This document shows positions 20,767 through 27,896 of a stretch of 27,896 nucleotides of DNA, in pieces. Origin of the DNA: JBBDWZ01 sp050732575 (GTDB taxonomy: Bacteria; Gemmatimonadota; Gemmatimonadetes; Longimicrobiales; RSA9). The notes under the pieces are model-generated. The model was not told where the DNA came from. It saw only the letters and a list, made by a program, of their open reading frames with translations, and made no database searches. The position numbers were made by a program, and so were the translations under genes. Each line of letters opens with the position of its first letter. Position 1 is the stretch's first letter. The stretch covers positions 1-27,896 of the forward strand of contig JBOHRF010000036.1 of NCBI GenBank assembly GCA_050732575.1, read 5' to 3'.

Positions 20767-22754
20767 CAGTGTTTATGGCCGGAGGCGCTGTTTGACTGGC
20801 GTGCCGTTTTTGTATTGCTGGACGTATCGTTCGGTTCTGTGGAGCGGCCAGGATCCACGATGGGACTGGACAACCAGGCGCCGTCCACGGGCATACCCTT
20901 GGCAAACCGCTCACGCGGGGTGGCGTAGCGCTCGAACGGTTTACCGTATTTCCGGGACAGATAGAAGTTGATGCCGTTGGCGACGTAATCGGAGGCGGTC
21001 CACCCGTGCTCCGCGTTCTGCAGGAACATGGCGGCAACGATTTCGGGGTCTTTGCCGGGTGGTCCGGCCATCCCGATGAACCAACCGTGGTCCTTGATGG
21101 AGCAGCGCGGGCCCGCGCAGGCCTGAGCGGTTCCGGTTTTTCCCAACAGATCCCAGTCTTTGAGGCGAGTGAGCGGGGCGGTGCCACCGGGACCCACCAC
21201 GCGGCGCATGCCTCGCCACAATTGATCGACGTGCGCGCGCGTGAGGCTCAGGTTTACCGCGACTCCCTGCGTGGTGTCGTTTTCCAATTTGGCCAGGCGC
21301 GGCTGAAGCGCCTTGCCGTCGGCGCGAGCCAACGCGGCAAACAGCGTTGCCATCTTGAGCGGAGTCATGGTGATCGGGCCCTGGCCAATGGCCATGGACA
21401 TGACCTCGCTCTCCTTGGGCATGTAACGAAACAAGGGGTTCTTGAGCCACCACTCGGGCGTGTCCGGATAGCTGTTACGCGGCTCGCCCGGCAGATCGAT
21501 GCCGGTGGGGCGGGCAAAGCCCATGCGCGTGCCGACCTGCGCAAAGCGGCGCAGCCCGATGCGGGCGCCGACTTGATAGAAATAGACATCGCAGGACTGC
21601 ATGATGCCCTTGATCATGTCGGAGCGGCCGTGCCCGGTTTTGTCCCAGCAGGCGGCGTAGCGACCGAGCATTTGGATGCCACCCGTGCACGCAATGGGCA
21701 TCACTTCATCGGGCTCCACCACTTTTTCTTCCAACGCCATGGCAGCAACGAGCAGCTTCCAGGTTGATGCCGGCGGTTGGGCTGAGCCTGTTCCTCCGGC
21801 TCTATCCAGCATTGGCTTGGACGGGTCTTGCATCAAGCGTTTATAAAGCGTGTCCGGAATCCCGCCAATGAATGTGTTGGGGTCATAGCTGGGGAAGCTG
21901 TAGTAGGCGAGGATGCCGCCCGTCTTGGGATCGAGGGCAACGAAGCCGCCGCGAAATTGACGTGGCCAGATGCCTTCGATGTAACGCTGCAGATCGAGAT
22001 CCAGGTAGAGCTGCAAGTCACGGCCGGGTATGGGCGGTAGACCGAGCGAATCGGGTAGCCACTCCCGGATCCGCCCCATGGCATCGATCTCGAGATATCG
22101 CGAGCCCGGCTCACCACCAAGCCATTTTTCGTAGCGCTTCTCGAGTCCACCCTTCCCGATCCAGCGTCCCTGCTGATAACCGGCGTACTGAGGCAACTCC
22201 ATGTCGTTGGGACCAATTTCCGCCACGTGCCCGATCATGTGCGCGATCGACGAACCAGCCGGATAGTGGCGCTTGGCGAATTCAATCACGTGCACTCCCG
22301 GGAAGAGCTTGCGCTGCTCTTCGAGCCGGGCAATGGCCTCTTCCGGCGCGTCGGCCATGACGGTCATCGGCAAATGCCGTTGCGTGGGGCGGTCATGGCG
22401 GCGCCACGCGCGGGTCATCTCTTCATCGGTCATGGCCAGCACGGGCTGCAAGCGCCGCAACTGCGCGTTCATGCTGTCGCGGTTACCGGGCATTAACATC
22501 ACGTTATAGCCTACTTTGTTCTCGGCTACCACCTGCCCATGACGGTCGTAAATGGTACCGCGCGGCGCGGGTACGACTACGTCGCGCAGCCGGTTGTTAC
22601 GCGCGATGTTTGCCCAGGTCGAAGAATGCAGGAGCTGCAGTCGTGCGGCAGCTGCCAGCAGAGTTATCAGGCAAAACGCAAGGAAGGCGCGAGCAAAGAC
22701 GCTGCGCTGCAGGCGGGTGGGACGAGGAGTGGAGAGACGGCCGGTTCGATACAT
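20766..22754 (-). CDS. mrdA: Penicillin-binding protein 2 (peptidoglycan transpeptidase)
   Basis: 662 aa, normal for class B PBP2 that cross-links wall during elongation. A single membrane anchor is at ~22-40 and the pedestal domain opens with LRDVVVPAPRGTIYDRHGQV. LFPGVHVIEFAKRHYPAGSS and IAHMIGHVAEIG are typical PBP2 segments. The transpeptidase has Ser330-Thr-Trp-Lys333 in PPASTWK (usual form PPGSTFK), Ser387-Cys-Asp389 as the SxN-equivalent (SxD is normal for PBP2), and Lys539-Thr-Gly541 in LLGKTGTAQ. All catalytic residues are intact. The tail after ~630 is Ser/Thr/Asn rich. The start at 22754 has only a weak GGGA site. It stands alone, without mreBCD or rodA in the window. Confidence 0.95.
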   Translation of the reverse strand: MYRTGRLSTPRPTRLQRSVFARAFLAFCLITLLAAAARLQLLHSSTWANIARNNRLRDVVVPAPRGTIYDRHGQVVAENKVGYNVMLMPGNRDSMNAQLRRLQPVLAMTDEEMTRAWRRHDRPTQRHLPMTVMADAPEEAIARLEEQRKLFPGVHVIEFAKRHYPAGSSIAHMIGHVAEIGPNDMELPQYAGYQQGRWIGKGGLEKRYEKWLGGEPGSRYLEIDAMGRIREWLPDSLGLPPIPGRDLQLYLDLDLQRYIEGIWPRQFRGGFVALDPKTGGILAYYSFPSYDPNTFIGGIPDTLYKRLMQDPSKPMLDRAGGTGSAQPPASTWKLLVAAMALEEKVVEPDEVMPIACTGGIQMLGRYAACWDKTGHGRSDMIKGIMQSCDVYFYQVGARIGLRRFAQVGTRMGFARPTGIDLPGEPRNSYPDTPEWWLKNPLFRYMPKESEVMSMAIGQGPITMTPLKMATLFAALARADGKALQPRLAKLENDTTQGVAVNLSLTRAHVDQLWRGMRRVVGPGGTAPLTRLKDWDLLGKTGTAQACAGPRCSIKDHGWFIGMAGPPGKDPEIVAAMFLQNAEHGWTASDYVANGINFYLSRKYGKPFERYATPRERFAKGMPVDGAWLSSPIVDPGRSTEPNDTSSNTKTARQSNSASGHKH

Positions 22755-22852
22755 CTAGTCTAGTTCCCTGTGCTACGCTCCTGCTACGCCGCAGGGCAAG
22801 AACTGATCCCTGGCCGTCCGGCGCAGTCCGCAATGTGACCGGGCCACAGGGC

Positions 22853-22894
22853 CTATCCCGAAAGCGAGTTCGACAAATTTACCTTTCGGGATAG
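22853..22894 (-). repeat. Perfect 12-bp inverted repeat around the stop codon of the H1-like gene
   Basis: CTATCCCGAAAG (22853-22864) and its exact complement (22883-22894) with an 18-nt spacer containing the TAA stop (22879-22881). No T-run follows on either strand. It could be a stability hairpin at the mRNA 3' end, a U-less terminator or a protein site. Confidence 0.6.
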
Positions 22895-23937
22895 AGCACT
22901 CCGCACTCGGGGCATACCAGATCGCGACCGCGACGCCGAAGCTGTACCGGCCGTCCATGGCGCGGGCACTGGGCCTCGCCGACCTCTTCCATGGTGCGCT
23001 GGGCCAGCTGCCGTTCTGCCGGCGTTGACTTGGGCACCAAGAAACGCTCGCGCTGCGCACAACTCAAACACTCAATCCAGACCTCACCGGCGCCCTCCTC
23101 CAATGTGCCCACACGCACGACCTCGGCAATACCGCCGCAACCAACCGGACAGGAAGCCTGGCCAGTCTCCAGGTAACGCTTGAGCACACCAATGCGAATT
23201 TGCTCGGGCGATTCGATCTGCAGCCTTGGCCGTTCGCGTAACACGCTGATCGAGGTGTCTTCGTCCTCGTCATCGACCGCCCGGCGCTTCCTTTTGCGAT
23301 CCGGCGGCGCGGGCCGGGTTTCGAATTCAGCAAACAACTTCGAGTAGCGATTGCGCGTCCGCTTTTTCTGGCGGCCACGCTTGCCCTTGGCCGGCCCACC
23401 GGCCTGCGTCCCTCGGTACGGGCGGATAGCGGGTAGCCCTTTGGTGGGCGCTGCGCCCGCAGCTGCCTCAGCTGGCGCTTCGGTATGGGGTGGCGCAGTA
23501 ACCGCTGGCGGCGGTGCCGGCACTGGTTTGGGCGATGGCGCGGCCGGCGCTGGCCGAGGCGGCTTGATGGCAACCGGTTTGACCACCGCTACGGCCGCTT
23601 TCTTGACCGGTGCCTTCTTGACCTCCGCCTTCTTGACCTCCGCCTTCTTGACGGGCGTCTTCCTGGCGATGGGCTTGCGCGCGGCCTTGTGAGGTGCGGC
23701 CTTACGGGCCAGCGCCTTGGCCGGCTTGCCGGCCTTGCGAGCCTTGGCCGGCGCCTTGCGCGCAGCGGTCTTGGCGGGTCGTTTGGCCGTTTTTTTGGCC
23801 GGCTTTCGACTCGCCGATTTCGCGGCAGGCCGCGCTTTCTTACGTGCGGGCGCCTGCTTGCTCTTCTTTGTCGCCATCCCCCGTCCTCCCTTGGCCGCGC
23901 CGGCGCGCCTGGGCGCCTTTGTTTTTCTCGTGGCCAT
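22879..23937 (-). CDS. Histone H1-like (Lys/Ala/Pro-rich) protein fused to C-terminal zinc ribbons
   Basis: 352 aa. Residues 1-120 are the Lys/Ala/Pro-rich repetitive kind seen in bacterial H1-like DNA-condensing proteins (KKSKQAPARKKARPAAKSAS and on), including VKKAE-type pentapeptide repeats at 96-115. A Pro/Ala linker (120-165) and a strongly basic patch (KGKRGRQKKRTRNR, ~184-196) follow, then an acidic VDDEDEDT. The C-terminal 90 residues hold two zinc-ribbon-like sites: Cys263/267 with 290/293, and Cys324/His327 with Cys342/345. Two starts each have a ribosome site: ATG 23937 (GGAGGA) and ATG 23877 (GGGAGG); both read MAT(R/K)K. DNA or RNA binding is likely; a specific role is unknown. 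Confidence 0.8.
   Translation of the reverse strand: MATRKTKAPRRAGAAKGGRGMATKKSKQAPARKKARPAAKSASRKPAKKTAKRPAKTAARKAPAKARKAGKPAKALARKAAPHKAARKPIARKTPVKKAEVKKAEVKKAPVKKAAVAVVKPVAIKPPRPAPAAPSPKPVPAPPPAVTAPPHTEAPAEAAAGAAPTKGLPAIRPYRGTQAGGPAKGKRGRQKKRTRNRYSKLFAEFETRPAPPDRKRKRRAVDDEDEDTSISVLRERPRLQIESPEQIRIGVLKRYLETGQASCPVGCGGIAEVVRVGTLEEGAGEVWIECLSCAQRERFLVPKSTPAERQLAQRTMEEVGEAQCPRHGRPVQLRRRGRDLVCPECGVLYPER
23597..23656 (-). repeat. Four tandem 15-bp repeats encoding VKKAE-type pentapeptides
   Basis: Units starting at 23597, 23612, 23627 and 23642 share a GCCTTCTTGACCTCC-like sequence on the plus strand; the central two are identical and the outer two differ at 3-4 positions. The unit length is a multiple of three, so gain or loss of copies would keep the frame. 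Confidence 0.8.
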
Positions 23938-24002
23938 GCGGTTCCTCCACCGGGCGCGCGGCGCCCGCGCAAGTGACAGGCCAGCTTGATATTACGATAA
24001 GA

Positions 24003-24036
24003 GACCGGGCGAGTGGGCAATGCCCCTCGACCGGTC
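24003..24036. other. Strong intergenic hairpin between the CorC-type gene and the H1-like gene
   Basis: Arms 24003-24018 and 24022-24036 form 14 base pairs (6+4+4, one mismatch and one bulged T) around an AAT loop. No T-run follows on the minus strand, where both neighbouring genes lie. It is either a U-less terminator for the transporter gene or a leader structure of the H1-like gene. The rest of 23938-24198 shows no gene. Confidence 0.45.
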
Positions 24037-24198
24037 CCTACGCGACCGCCGCACCTGGGTCAATGAGACTCGATATGGTAGTTGGAATCGGCGCTCGCTC
24101 TGCGACCGTCGAGATGGACGTTCAAGGCTGCTGTCGTTTTCGCCGGTGGGAATTTACCGTTGCTGTCAACTGCAATGGAACAACAATCTCATTTCCTT

Positions 24199-25599
24199 TC
24201 ACGGCCTTTCGTCCCTGGACTCTGCTTTTGTGTGCTCATCGGCCTCGGTCCGCTCCTGACGCCGTCGCGCGGGTCGAATGCGGACGCGCGTGATGCGCCG
24301 CCCCAAAGTTTCGGCCACGGTCAACTCACCCGAACCATTCACCGCGATGGTATCGCCCAGGACGGGCGGCCGGCCCAGGGCGCCAAAGACGTACCCGCCA
24401 ATGGTATCGAAATCCTGGCTGGATAGCTCCATGTCGAAGCGCTCATTCACTTCGTCTATACTGGCGCCGCCACCGACCAGGACGTCACCCTCGTCGGTCA
24501 CTTCAAATTCAGGCTGAGGCGTATCGTGCTCGTCGTAGATCTCGCCTACGATCTCTTCCAGCAAATCTTCCATGGTGACAATGCCCTCCGTGCCCCCAAA
24601 CTCATCGATGACGATCACCATGTGAACGCTCTCGCTGCGCAGCTCGTTCATCAGCTCGCCGAGCGGCTTGGTATCGGGCACGAAGTAGGGCTCGCGCATG
24701 ACCTGACGCAGCTGAAAAACCTCTTGCCCGGGGACCACCAGATGGGGCAGGAGATCCTTGGAGAGCAGCACACCCACGATCTGGTCGAGGTCCTCCTCGT
24801 ACACAGGCACGCGCGAGTGGCCTTCATCAATCAGGAACTGCAGTACTTCGGTCAGACTGGCGTTGACTTCCACGGCCTTGATGTCGCTACGCGGTGTCAT
24901 GACCTCGCGCGCCATGATGTCCGGGAACTCGAAGACCCCGGCGATCATTTGCTCCTGCTCCGCTTCGATTTCGCCGTGCTCCTGACTCTGCTCGACCAGC
25001 AGTCGGATCTCTTCCGACGTGTGCGGCAGGCTGTGCACGCCAGCGGGGTGAAGTCCAACGGTGCGCGTTATCGTGCTGGCCGAGATGGACATGAAGCGAA
25101 TGAACGGCCGCAACACGGTAGCGAACAGCTGAGTAGGCACAACGGTCCACAACGCGACCGGCTCCGCGCGCTGAATCGCGATCATCTTCGGTACCTGTTC
25201 ACCCAGAACAACATGCAGGTACGTGACCAGGACCAGTGTGATAATGGTAGCGATGGCATGACCGGTTACAGTCGGCGTTCCGAGCATGGCCAAGAAACTT
25301 AGCTGCACATGCACCGACTGGACGTAGGGCAGGATCAGAGCGTGGATGGTGCCTTCGGCAATGTAGCCGATGCCGATCGAGGCGACTGTGATACCCAGCT
25401 GCGCCGCTGAAATGAAATCATCAGGGTGATCCAGGCTCTGCAGCACGCGGTGCGCGCGCGTCTCACCGGCGCGTACGCGCTGCTCGATGCGCGTGCGGCG
25501 CACCGCTACCAGTGCAAATTCGGCCGCAACGAAATACGCGTTGATACCAACCAGCACCAACACGGCGACAAGTTTGAGTATGAAGTGGGAAGGGTCCAT
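24199..25599 (-). CDS. CNNM/CorC-HlyC family membrane transporter (DUF21 + CBS pair + CorC_HlyC)
   Basis: 466 aa. DUF21 membrane domain at ~1-190, with hydrophobic segments at ~8-30 (LKLVAVLVLVGINAYFVAAE), ~65-85 and ~110-135, and the typical PKMIAIQRAE. Then SEEIRLLVEQSQEHGEIE and the CBS pair at ~215-335 (DIMAREVMTPRSDIKAVEVN; GHSRVPVYEEDLDQIVGVLL; HMVIVIDEFGGTEGIVTMED; LLEEIVGEIYDEHD). The CorC_HlyC transporter-associated domain lies at ~350-435 (VLVGGGASIDEVNERFDMEL; TIGGYVFGALGRPPVLGDTI). Members are magnesium or cobalt exporters (CNNM, MpfA, CorB); older annotation calls them hemolysins. The tail is charged. No ribosome site is visible at the ATG at 25599. Confidence 0.94.
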   Translation of the reverse strand: MDPSHFILKLVAVLVLVGINAYFVAAEFALVAVRRTRIEQRVRAGETRAHRVLQSLDHPDDFISAAQLGITVASIGIGYIAEGTIHALILPYVQSVHVQLSFLAMLGTPTVTGHAIATIITLVLVTYLHVVLGEQVPKMIAIQRAEPVALWTVVPTQLFATVLRPFIRFMSISASTITRTVGLHPAGVHSLPHTSEEIRLLVEQSQEHGEIEAEQEQMIAGVFEFPDIMAREVMTPRSDIKAVEVNASLTEVLQFLIDEGHSRVPVYEEDLDQIVGVLLSKDLLPHLVVPGQEVFQLRQVMREPYFVPDTKPLGELMNELRSESVHMVIVIDEFGGTEGIVTMEDLLEEIVGEIYDEHDTPQPEFEVTDEGDVLVGGGASIDEVNERFDMELSSQDFDTIGGYVFGALGRPPVLGDTIAVNGSGELTVAETLGRRITRVRIRPARRRQERTEADEHTKAESRDERP

Positions 25600-25619
25600 A
25601 ACAGGGGCCGATGTTCGAG

Positions 25620-25656
25620 CCGCCCGCCAATTGCGCCGTTGTGCGCGGGCGGGCGG
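25620..25656. other. GC-rich hairpin between the 98-aa gene and the CorC-type gene
   Basis: Perfect 9-bp arms CCGCCCGCC (25620-25628) and GGCGGGCGG (25648-25656), with a further GCGC/GCGC pairing inside the 19-nt loop. No T-run follows on the minus strand. It may act as a U-less terminator or attenuator ahead of the transporter gene. Confidence 0.45.
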
Positions 25657-25662
25657 AAATCA

Positions 25663-25959
25663 TCAAGCCGCGTTTGCGTCCTCTAGAGAAGTCGGAGTAT
25701 TTTGCGTTCCGTGCGGGATGACCGGTTTGCAGAAACGAAGACCGATTTGCTGGAGTTGTTCCTTCTCGGTGGGATTCAGTTCCGGATAGCGCTGCGCCAG
25801 AAAGTCAACGGTTTCGGCCATCCACTCCAACTGATCTTCTTCCTGCGCATCGATCACGCCGCATTGGCGGATCGCGCTAAACAACTCGTTGCGAGCTCGA
25901 TCGTACGGAGTTTGGGGCTGTTCCAGCTTGGCCCGGTTCAGACGACGTTTACGCGCCAA
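25663..25959 (-). CDS. Small helical hypothetical protein
   Basis: 98 aa from a TTG at 25959, five nt after a perfect AGGAGG; a GTG at 25962 would be only two nt from that site, and an ATG far upstream at 26046 adds a Ser/Cys-rich stretch that looks non-coding. Sequence: LARKRRLNRAKLEQPQTPYD, then helices RARNELFSAIRQCGVIDAQE and LEWMAETVDFLAQRYPELNP, ending EKEQLQQIGLRFCKPVIPHG. No membrane segment or known family. The conserved look of the helices and the strong ribosome site support a real gene. Divergent from the hydantoinase-B gene. Confidence 0.7.
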   Translation of the reverse strand: MARKRRLNRAKLEQPQTPYDRARNELFSAIRQCGVIDAQEEDQLEWMAETVDFLAQRYPELNPTEKEQLQQIGLRFCKPVIPHGTQNTPTSLEDANAA

Positions 25960-26042
25960 CACATCCTCCTTCGTTTGGCTTCGTGACGAACAACAAAAAG
26001 GCGATCGTTCGCCCAGCCAAGTGCGAAGAATCGCCGTGTTTT

Positions 26043-26071
26043 TCAACGGGTATCATGGCTTGCAATATAAC
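26043..26071 (+). promoter_or_regulatory. Candidate promoter of the hydantoinase-B gene
   Basis: TCAACG (26043-26048), 17-nt spacer, TATAAC (26066-26071; five of six -10 bases). Predicted start near 26078, about 8 nt before the GTG at 26086, leaving almost no leader and no ribosome site. The -35 is poor. Confidence 0.4.
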
Positions 26072-26085
26072 CGCGTGAAGAAACC

Positions 26086-27705
26086 GTGAAAAGGCCGCTC
26101 GGCCGTTTGGACCCGGTCCGCCTGGAGGTATTTCGCCACCTCTTTACGGCCCTTGCTGAAGAGATGGGTGCGGCCCTGCGGGGCGCAGCCTATTCGCCCA
26201 ACATCAAGGAACGGCGCGACTATTCGTGTGCACTCTTCGACGGGGCCGGGCGAGTGGTGGCCATGGGCGATCACATGCCCGTCCACCTGGGCGCCATGCC
26301 CATGAGCGTGCGCGCCGCAATCGATGCCTACCCGTCGTTGGGCACCGGGGACATCGTCGTGCTGAACGACCCCTTCTGTGGCGGGACGCACCTGCCTGAC
26401 ATCACGCTGGTCGCGCCCGTGCGCGCGAGACGCATGCAAAAACGCGGGCAGACCGGTCCGGTCCTGGCCTACCTGGCGGTGCGTGCGCATCACGCTGACG
26501 TGGGTGGCATTGCCGCCGGCTCCATGCCGCTGGCTCGCGAGATCTACCAGGAAGGCCTGCGCCTGCCGCCCGTTCTCCTCCTGCGCGCCGGCCAGCGCAA
26601 TCCCGATGTCTGGCGCCTGATCACGGCCAATGTGCGCACACCCATTGAGCGTGAAGGCGACCTGGGCGCGCAGGTGGGCGCCATTGCGCGCGGCCGCGAG
26701 CGCTTGCTCGAGCTCACGCGCACGCGCGGCGATGCACAAGTACGTGCGGCCATGAACGAGCTGATCGAATACGCGGACCGCCTGGTACGAGCCGGCATCA
26801 AACGACTGCCCAACGGCGAATACCACGCGGAAGACGCGCTCGAAGACGATGGCTTCGGTAACGGGCCGTTGCCCATTCGCGTGACGGTGCGCGTCGAGCA
26901 CGAACAACTCATTATAGATTTTTCCGGAAGCGCGCCCCAGACAACGGGTGGCATCAACGCGGTGGCCGCCATCACTCGATCGGCCGTCCACTATGTGGTG
27001 CGTTGCGTGGTCGAGACCATCCTGGCGCAAACTCTGCCCGCCGGCGGCGGTGAAATGAAATCCGTGCAGTTGATTCTGCCCAACCGCAGCATCGTCAACG
27101 CGCAGCCACCCGCCAGCGTGGCCGCAGGCAACGTGGAGACTTCGCAACGCATCACGGACGCGCTGCTGCTGGCCATGAGCCGGGCACTTCCCGATCTGAT
27201 CCCCGCCCAGTCGCAGGGCACCATGAACAACCTCACCATTGGCGGAATCGACCCGCGCACGGGAGAACTGTTCGCCTATTACGAGACCATGGGCGGCGGC
27301 ATGGGCGCCAGTGCGCAGCGTCCAGGCCTCACCGGTGTGCATGTACACATGAGCAATTCTCTCAATACCCCAATTGAAGCACTCGAGCATGCCTACCCAC
27401 TGCGCGTGTTGCGCTACCAGATTCGGCGCGGCACCGGTGGTCGCGGCCATCACGATGGTGGCGATGGACTGCGCCGCGACGTGCAAATCCTGACCGACGC
27501 CGATGTCAGTCTCCTCTCCGAACGACGTCGCCGCGCGCCCGCAGGCAGCCAAGGCGGTCAATCCGGACAGCCGGGCCAGAACCGGCTTCTGCGCAACAAC
27601 CAGGAGCAGGAGCTTCCCAGCAAAACCACGTTCCGCGCTTCCGCCGGTGACGTGCTCAGCATTCGGTCGCCGGGTGGGGGTGGCTGGGGCGAACCGGCCG
27701 ATTGA
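26086..27705 (+). CDS. Hydantoinase B/oxoprolinase family protein (HyuB type)
   Basis: 539 aa, the normal length for HyuB. Seen: DPVRLEVFRHLFTALAEEMG at the N-terminus, SPNIKERRDYSCALFDGAGR, GDHMPVHLGAMPMSVRAAID, GDIVVLNDPFCGGTHLPDIT (metal-site region of the family) and AHHADVGGIAAGSMP; later HMSNSLNTPIEALEHAYPLR and the closing RASAGDVLSIRSPGGGGWG. HyuB forms the second subunit of ATP-dependent N-methylhydantoinase, 5-oxoprolinase or acetone carboxylase-like enzymes together with HyuA. No HyuA gene lies next to it in the window, which is unusual, so the substrate cannot be named. The start is a GTG at 26086; TTG at 26107 is an alternative. Segment ~497-520 (GSQGGQSGQPGQNRLLRNNQ) is a flexible loop. 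Confidence 0.92.
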   Translation: MKRPLGRLDPVRLEVFRHLFTALAEEMGAALRGAAYSPNIKERRDYSCALFDGAGRVVAMGDHMPVHLGAMPMSVRAAIDAYPSLGTGDIVVLNDPFCGGTHLPDITLVAPVRARRMQKRGQTGPVLAYLAVRAHHADVGGIAAGSMPLAREIYQEGLRLPPVLLLRAGQRNPDVWRLITANVRTPIEREGDLGAQVGAIARGRERLLELTRTRGDAQVRAAMNELIEYADRLVRAGIKRLPNGEYHAEDALEDDGFGNGPLPIRVTVRVEHEQLIIDFSGSAPQTTGGINAVAAITRSAVHYVVRCVVETILAQTLPAGGGEMKSVQLILPNRSIVNAQPPASVAAGNVETSQRITDALLLAMSRALPDLIPAQSQGTMNNLTIGGIDPRTGELFAYYETMGGGMGASAQRPGLTGVHVHMSNSLNTPIEALEHAYPLRVLRYQIRRGTGGRGHHDGGDGLRRDVQILTDADVSLLSERRRRAPAGSQGGQSGQPGQNRLLRNNQEQELPSKTTFRASAGDVLSIRSPGGGGWGEPAD

Positions 27706-27723
27706 CCCCAGGGTGCGTGCTCT

Positions 27724-27751
27724 TTGCCGTGCAAAGCCAGGCGCCTAGATT
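27724..27751 (+). promoter_or_regulatory. Candidate leaderless promoter of the right-edge gene
   Basis: TTGCCG (27724-27729), 16-nt spacer, TAGATT (27746-27751), then six nt to the ATG at 27758. Four of six bases at each element. No ribosome site precedes the ATG. The geometry places transcription start at the start codon. Confidence 0.45.
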
Positions 27752-27757
27752 GCTACC

Positions 27758-27896
27758 ATGGCTCAGCCCTCACCCAGTGTCGAACCGCTGCACGAGCGCG
27801 CCGCTGATAATCTGCGGTTCATTCGCGAGACCATGGAGCGCTCGGGCTCCTTCAGCGGCGTACCGGGGCGGGCGGGCATGGCCATGGGTGTTGCAG
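27758..27896 (+). CDS. N-terminal part of a small membrane-type protein (runs off the right edge)
   Basis: 46 codons are visible: MAQPSPSVEPLHERAADNLR, FIRETMERSGSFSGVPGRAG, MAMGVA. The pattern NLRFIRETMERSGSF(S/T)xVPGxxGxAMG is, as I recall, a recurring opening of unnamed multi-pass membrane proteins in Gemmatimonadota and Acidobacteriota, often next to a winged-helix regulator; the hydrophobic part would begin at the window edge. Family membership is from memory, not from a search. Start at the ATG at 27758, with promoter geometry suggesting a leaderless message. Confidence 0.7.
   Translation, partial: MAQPSPSVEPLHERAADNLRFIRETMERSGSFSGVPGRAGMAMGVA

Noticed and set aside
20339..21187. 282-codon minus-strand frame across the end of mrdA and the 104-aa gene
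   Set aside because: Overlaps two supported genes and the intrinsic terminator; product is low-complexity with no recognisable domain.
26053..27561. 502-codon open frame on the strand opposite the hydantoinase-B gene
   Set aside because: It mirrors the real gene; its product is low-complexity, His/Gly/Ala rich without a family, as expected from antisense of GC-rich coding DNA. It has no ribosome site.

Overview
The window is 27.9 kb of GC-rich bacterial chromosome with no sign of phage, plasmid, insertion sequence, CRISPR or tRNA/rRNA. Gene content fits a Gram-negative-type bacterium outside the Proteobacteria. An origin-type block (recF-dciA-gyrB) sits without dnaA/dnaN. A bacterial relative of the archaeal DacZ c-di-AMP cyclase lies next to a D-amino-acid transaminase. 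There are many small lineage-type unknowns, and the right edge holds a truncated small membrane-type protein with the pattern NLRFIRETMERSGSF. From memory this mix resembles Gemmatimonadota, but that is inference and was not tested.

Layout. (1) 1-5106, minus strand: M16 metalloprotease, enoyl-CoA hydratase, recF, dciA and the first codons of gyrB. (2) 5268-8439, plus strand: btpA-like gene, DacZ-type diadenylate cyclase, D-amino-acid transaminase, ssb. (3) 8447-11030: small unknown proteins on both strands around a gene-poor 0.5 kb stretch; two of them share a C-terminal motif. (4) 11046-17117, minus: hydroxyacyl-CoA dehydrogenase, a two-TM unknown protein, stomatin-like slipin, thiolase, 3-isopropylmalate-dehydrogenase-like enzyme, cupredoxin-like lipoprotein, cytochrome c lipoprotein. 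(5) 17274-20154, minus: double zinc-ribbon protein and two TPR proteins. (6) 20420-20734, plus: small helical protein with a clear intrinsic terminator. (7) 20766-25959, minus: PBP2 (mrdA), a histone-H1-like/zinc-ribbon fusion, a CNNM/CorC-type transporter and a 98-aa protein. (8) 26086 to the end, plus: hydantoinase-B family protein and the truncated membrane-type gene.

How the genes fit together. Enoyl-CoA hydratase, 3-hydroxyacyl-CoA dehydrogenase and acetyl-CoA acetyltransferase cover three steps of short-chain acyl-CoA metabolism but lie at three separate places. Slipin is translationally coupled to thiolase and followed 7 nt later by a two-TM protein where an NfeD partner would often be found. 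The c-di-AMP cyclase, D-amino-acid transaminase and PBP2 all touch cell-wall homeostasis.

Most interesting points: the DacZ-type cyclase with a DGG motif; the H1-like/zinc-ribbon fusion with two closely spaced start sites; an intrinsic terminator built into the signal-peptide codons of a cupredoxin that lacks the axial Met; several promoters positioned for leaderless transcription; and a series of strong hairpins without U-tracts at consecutive gene junctions.
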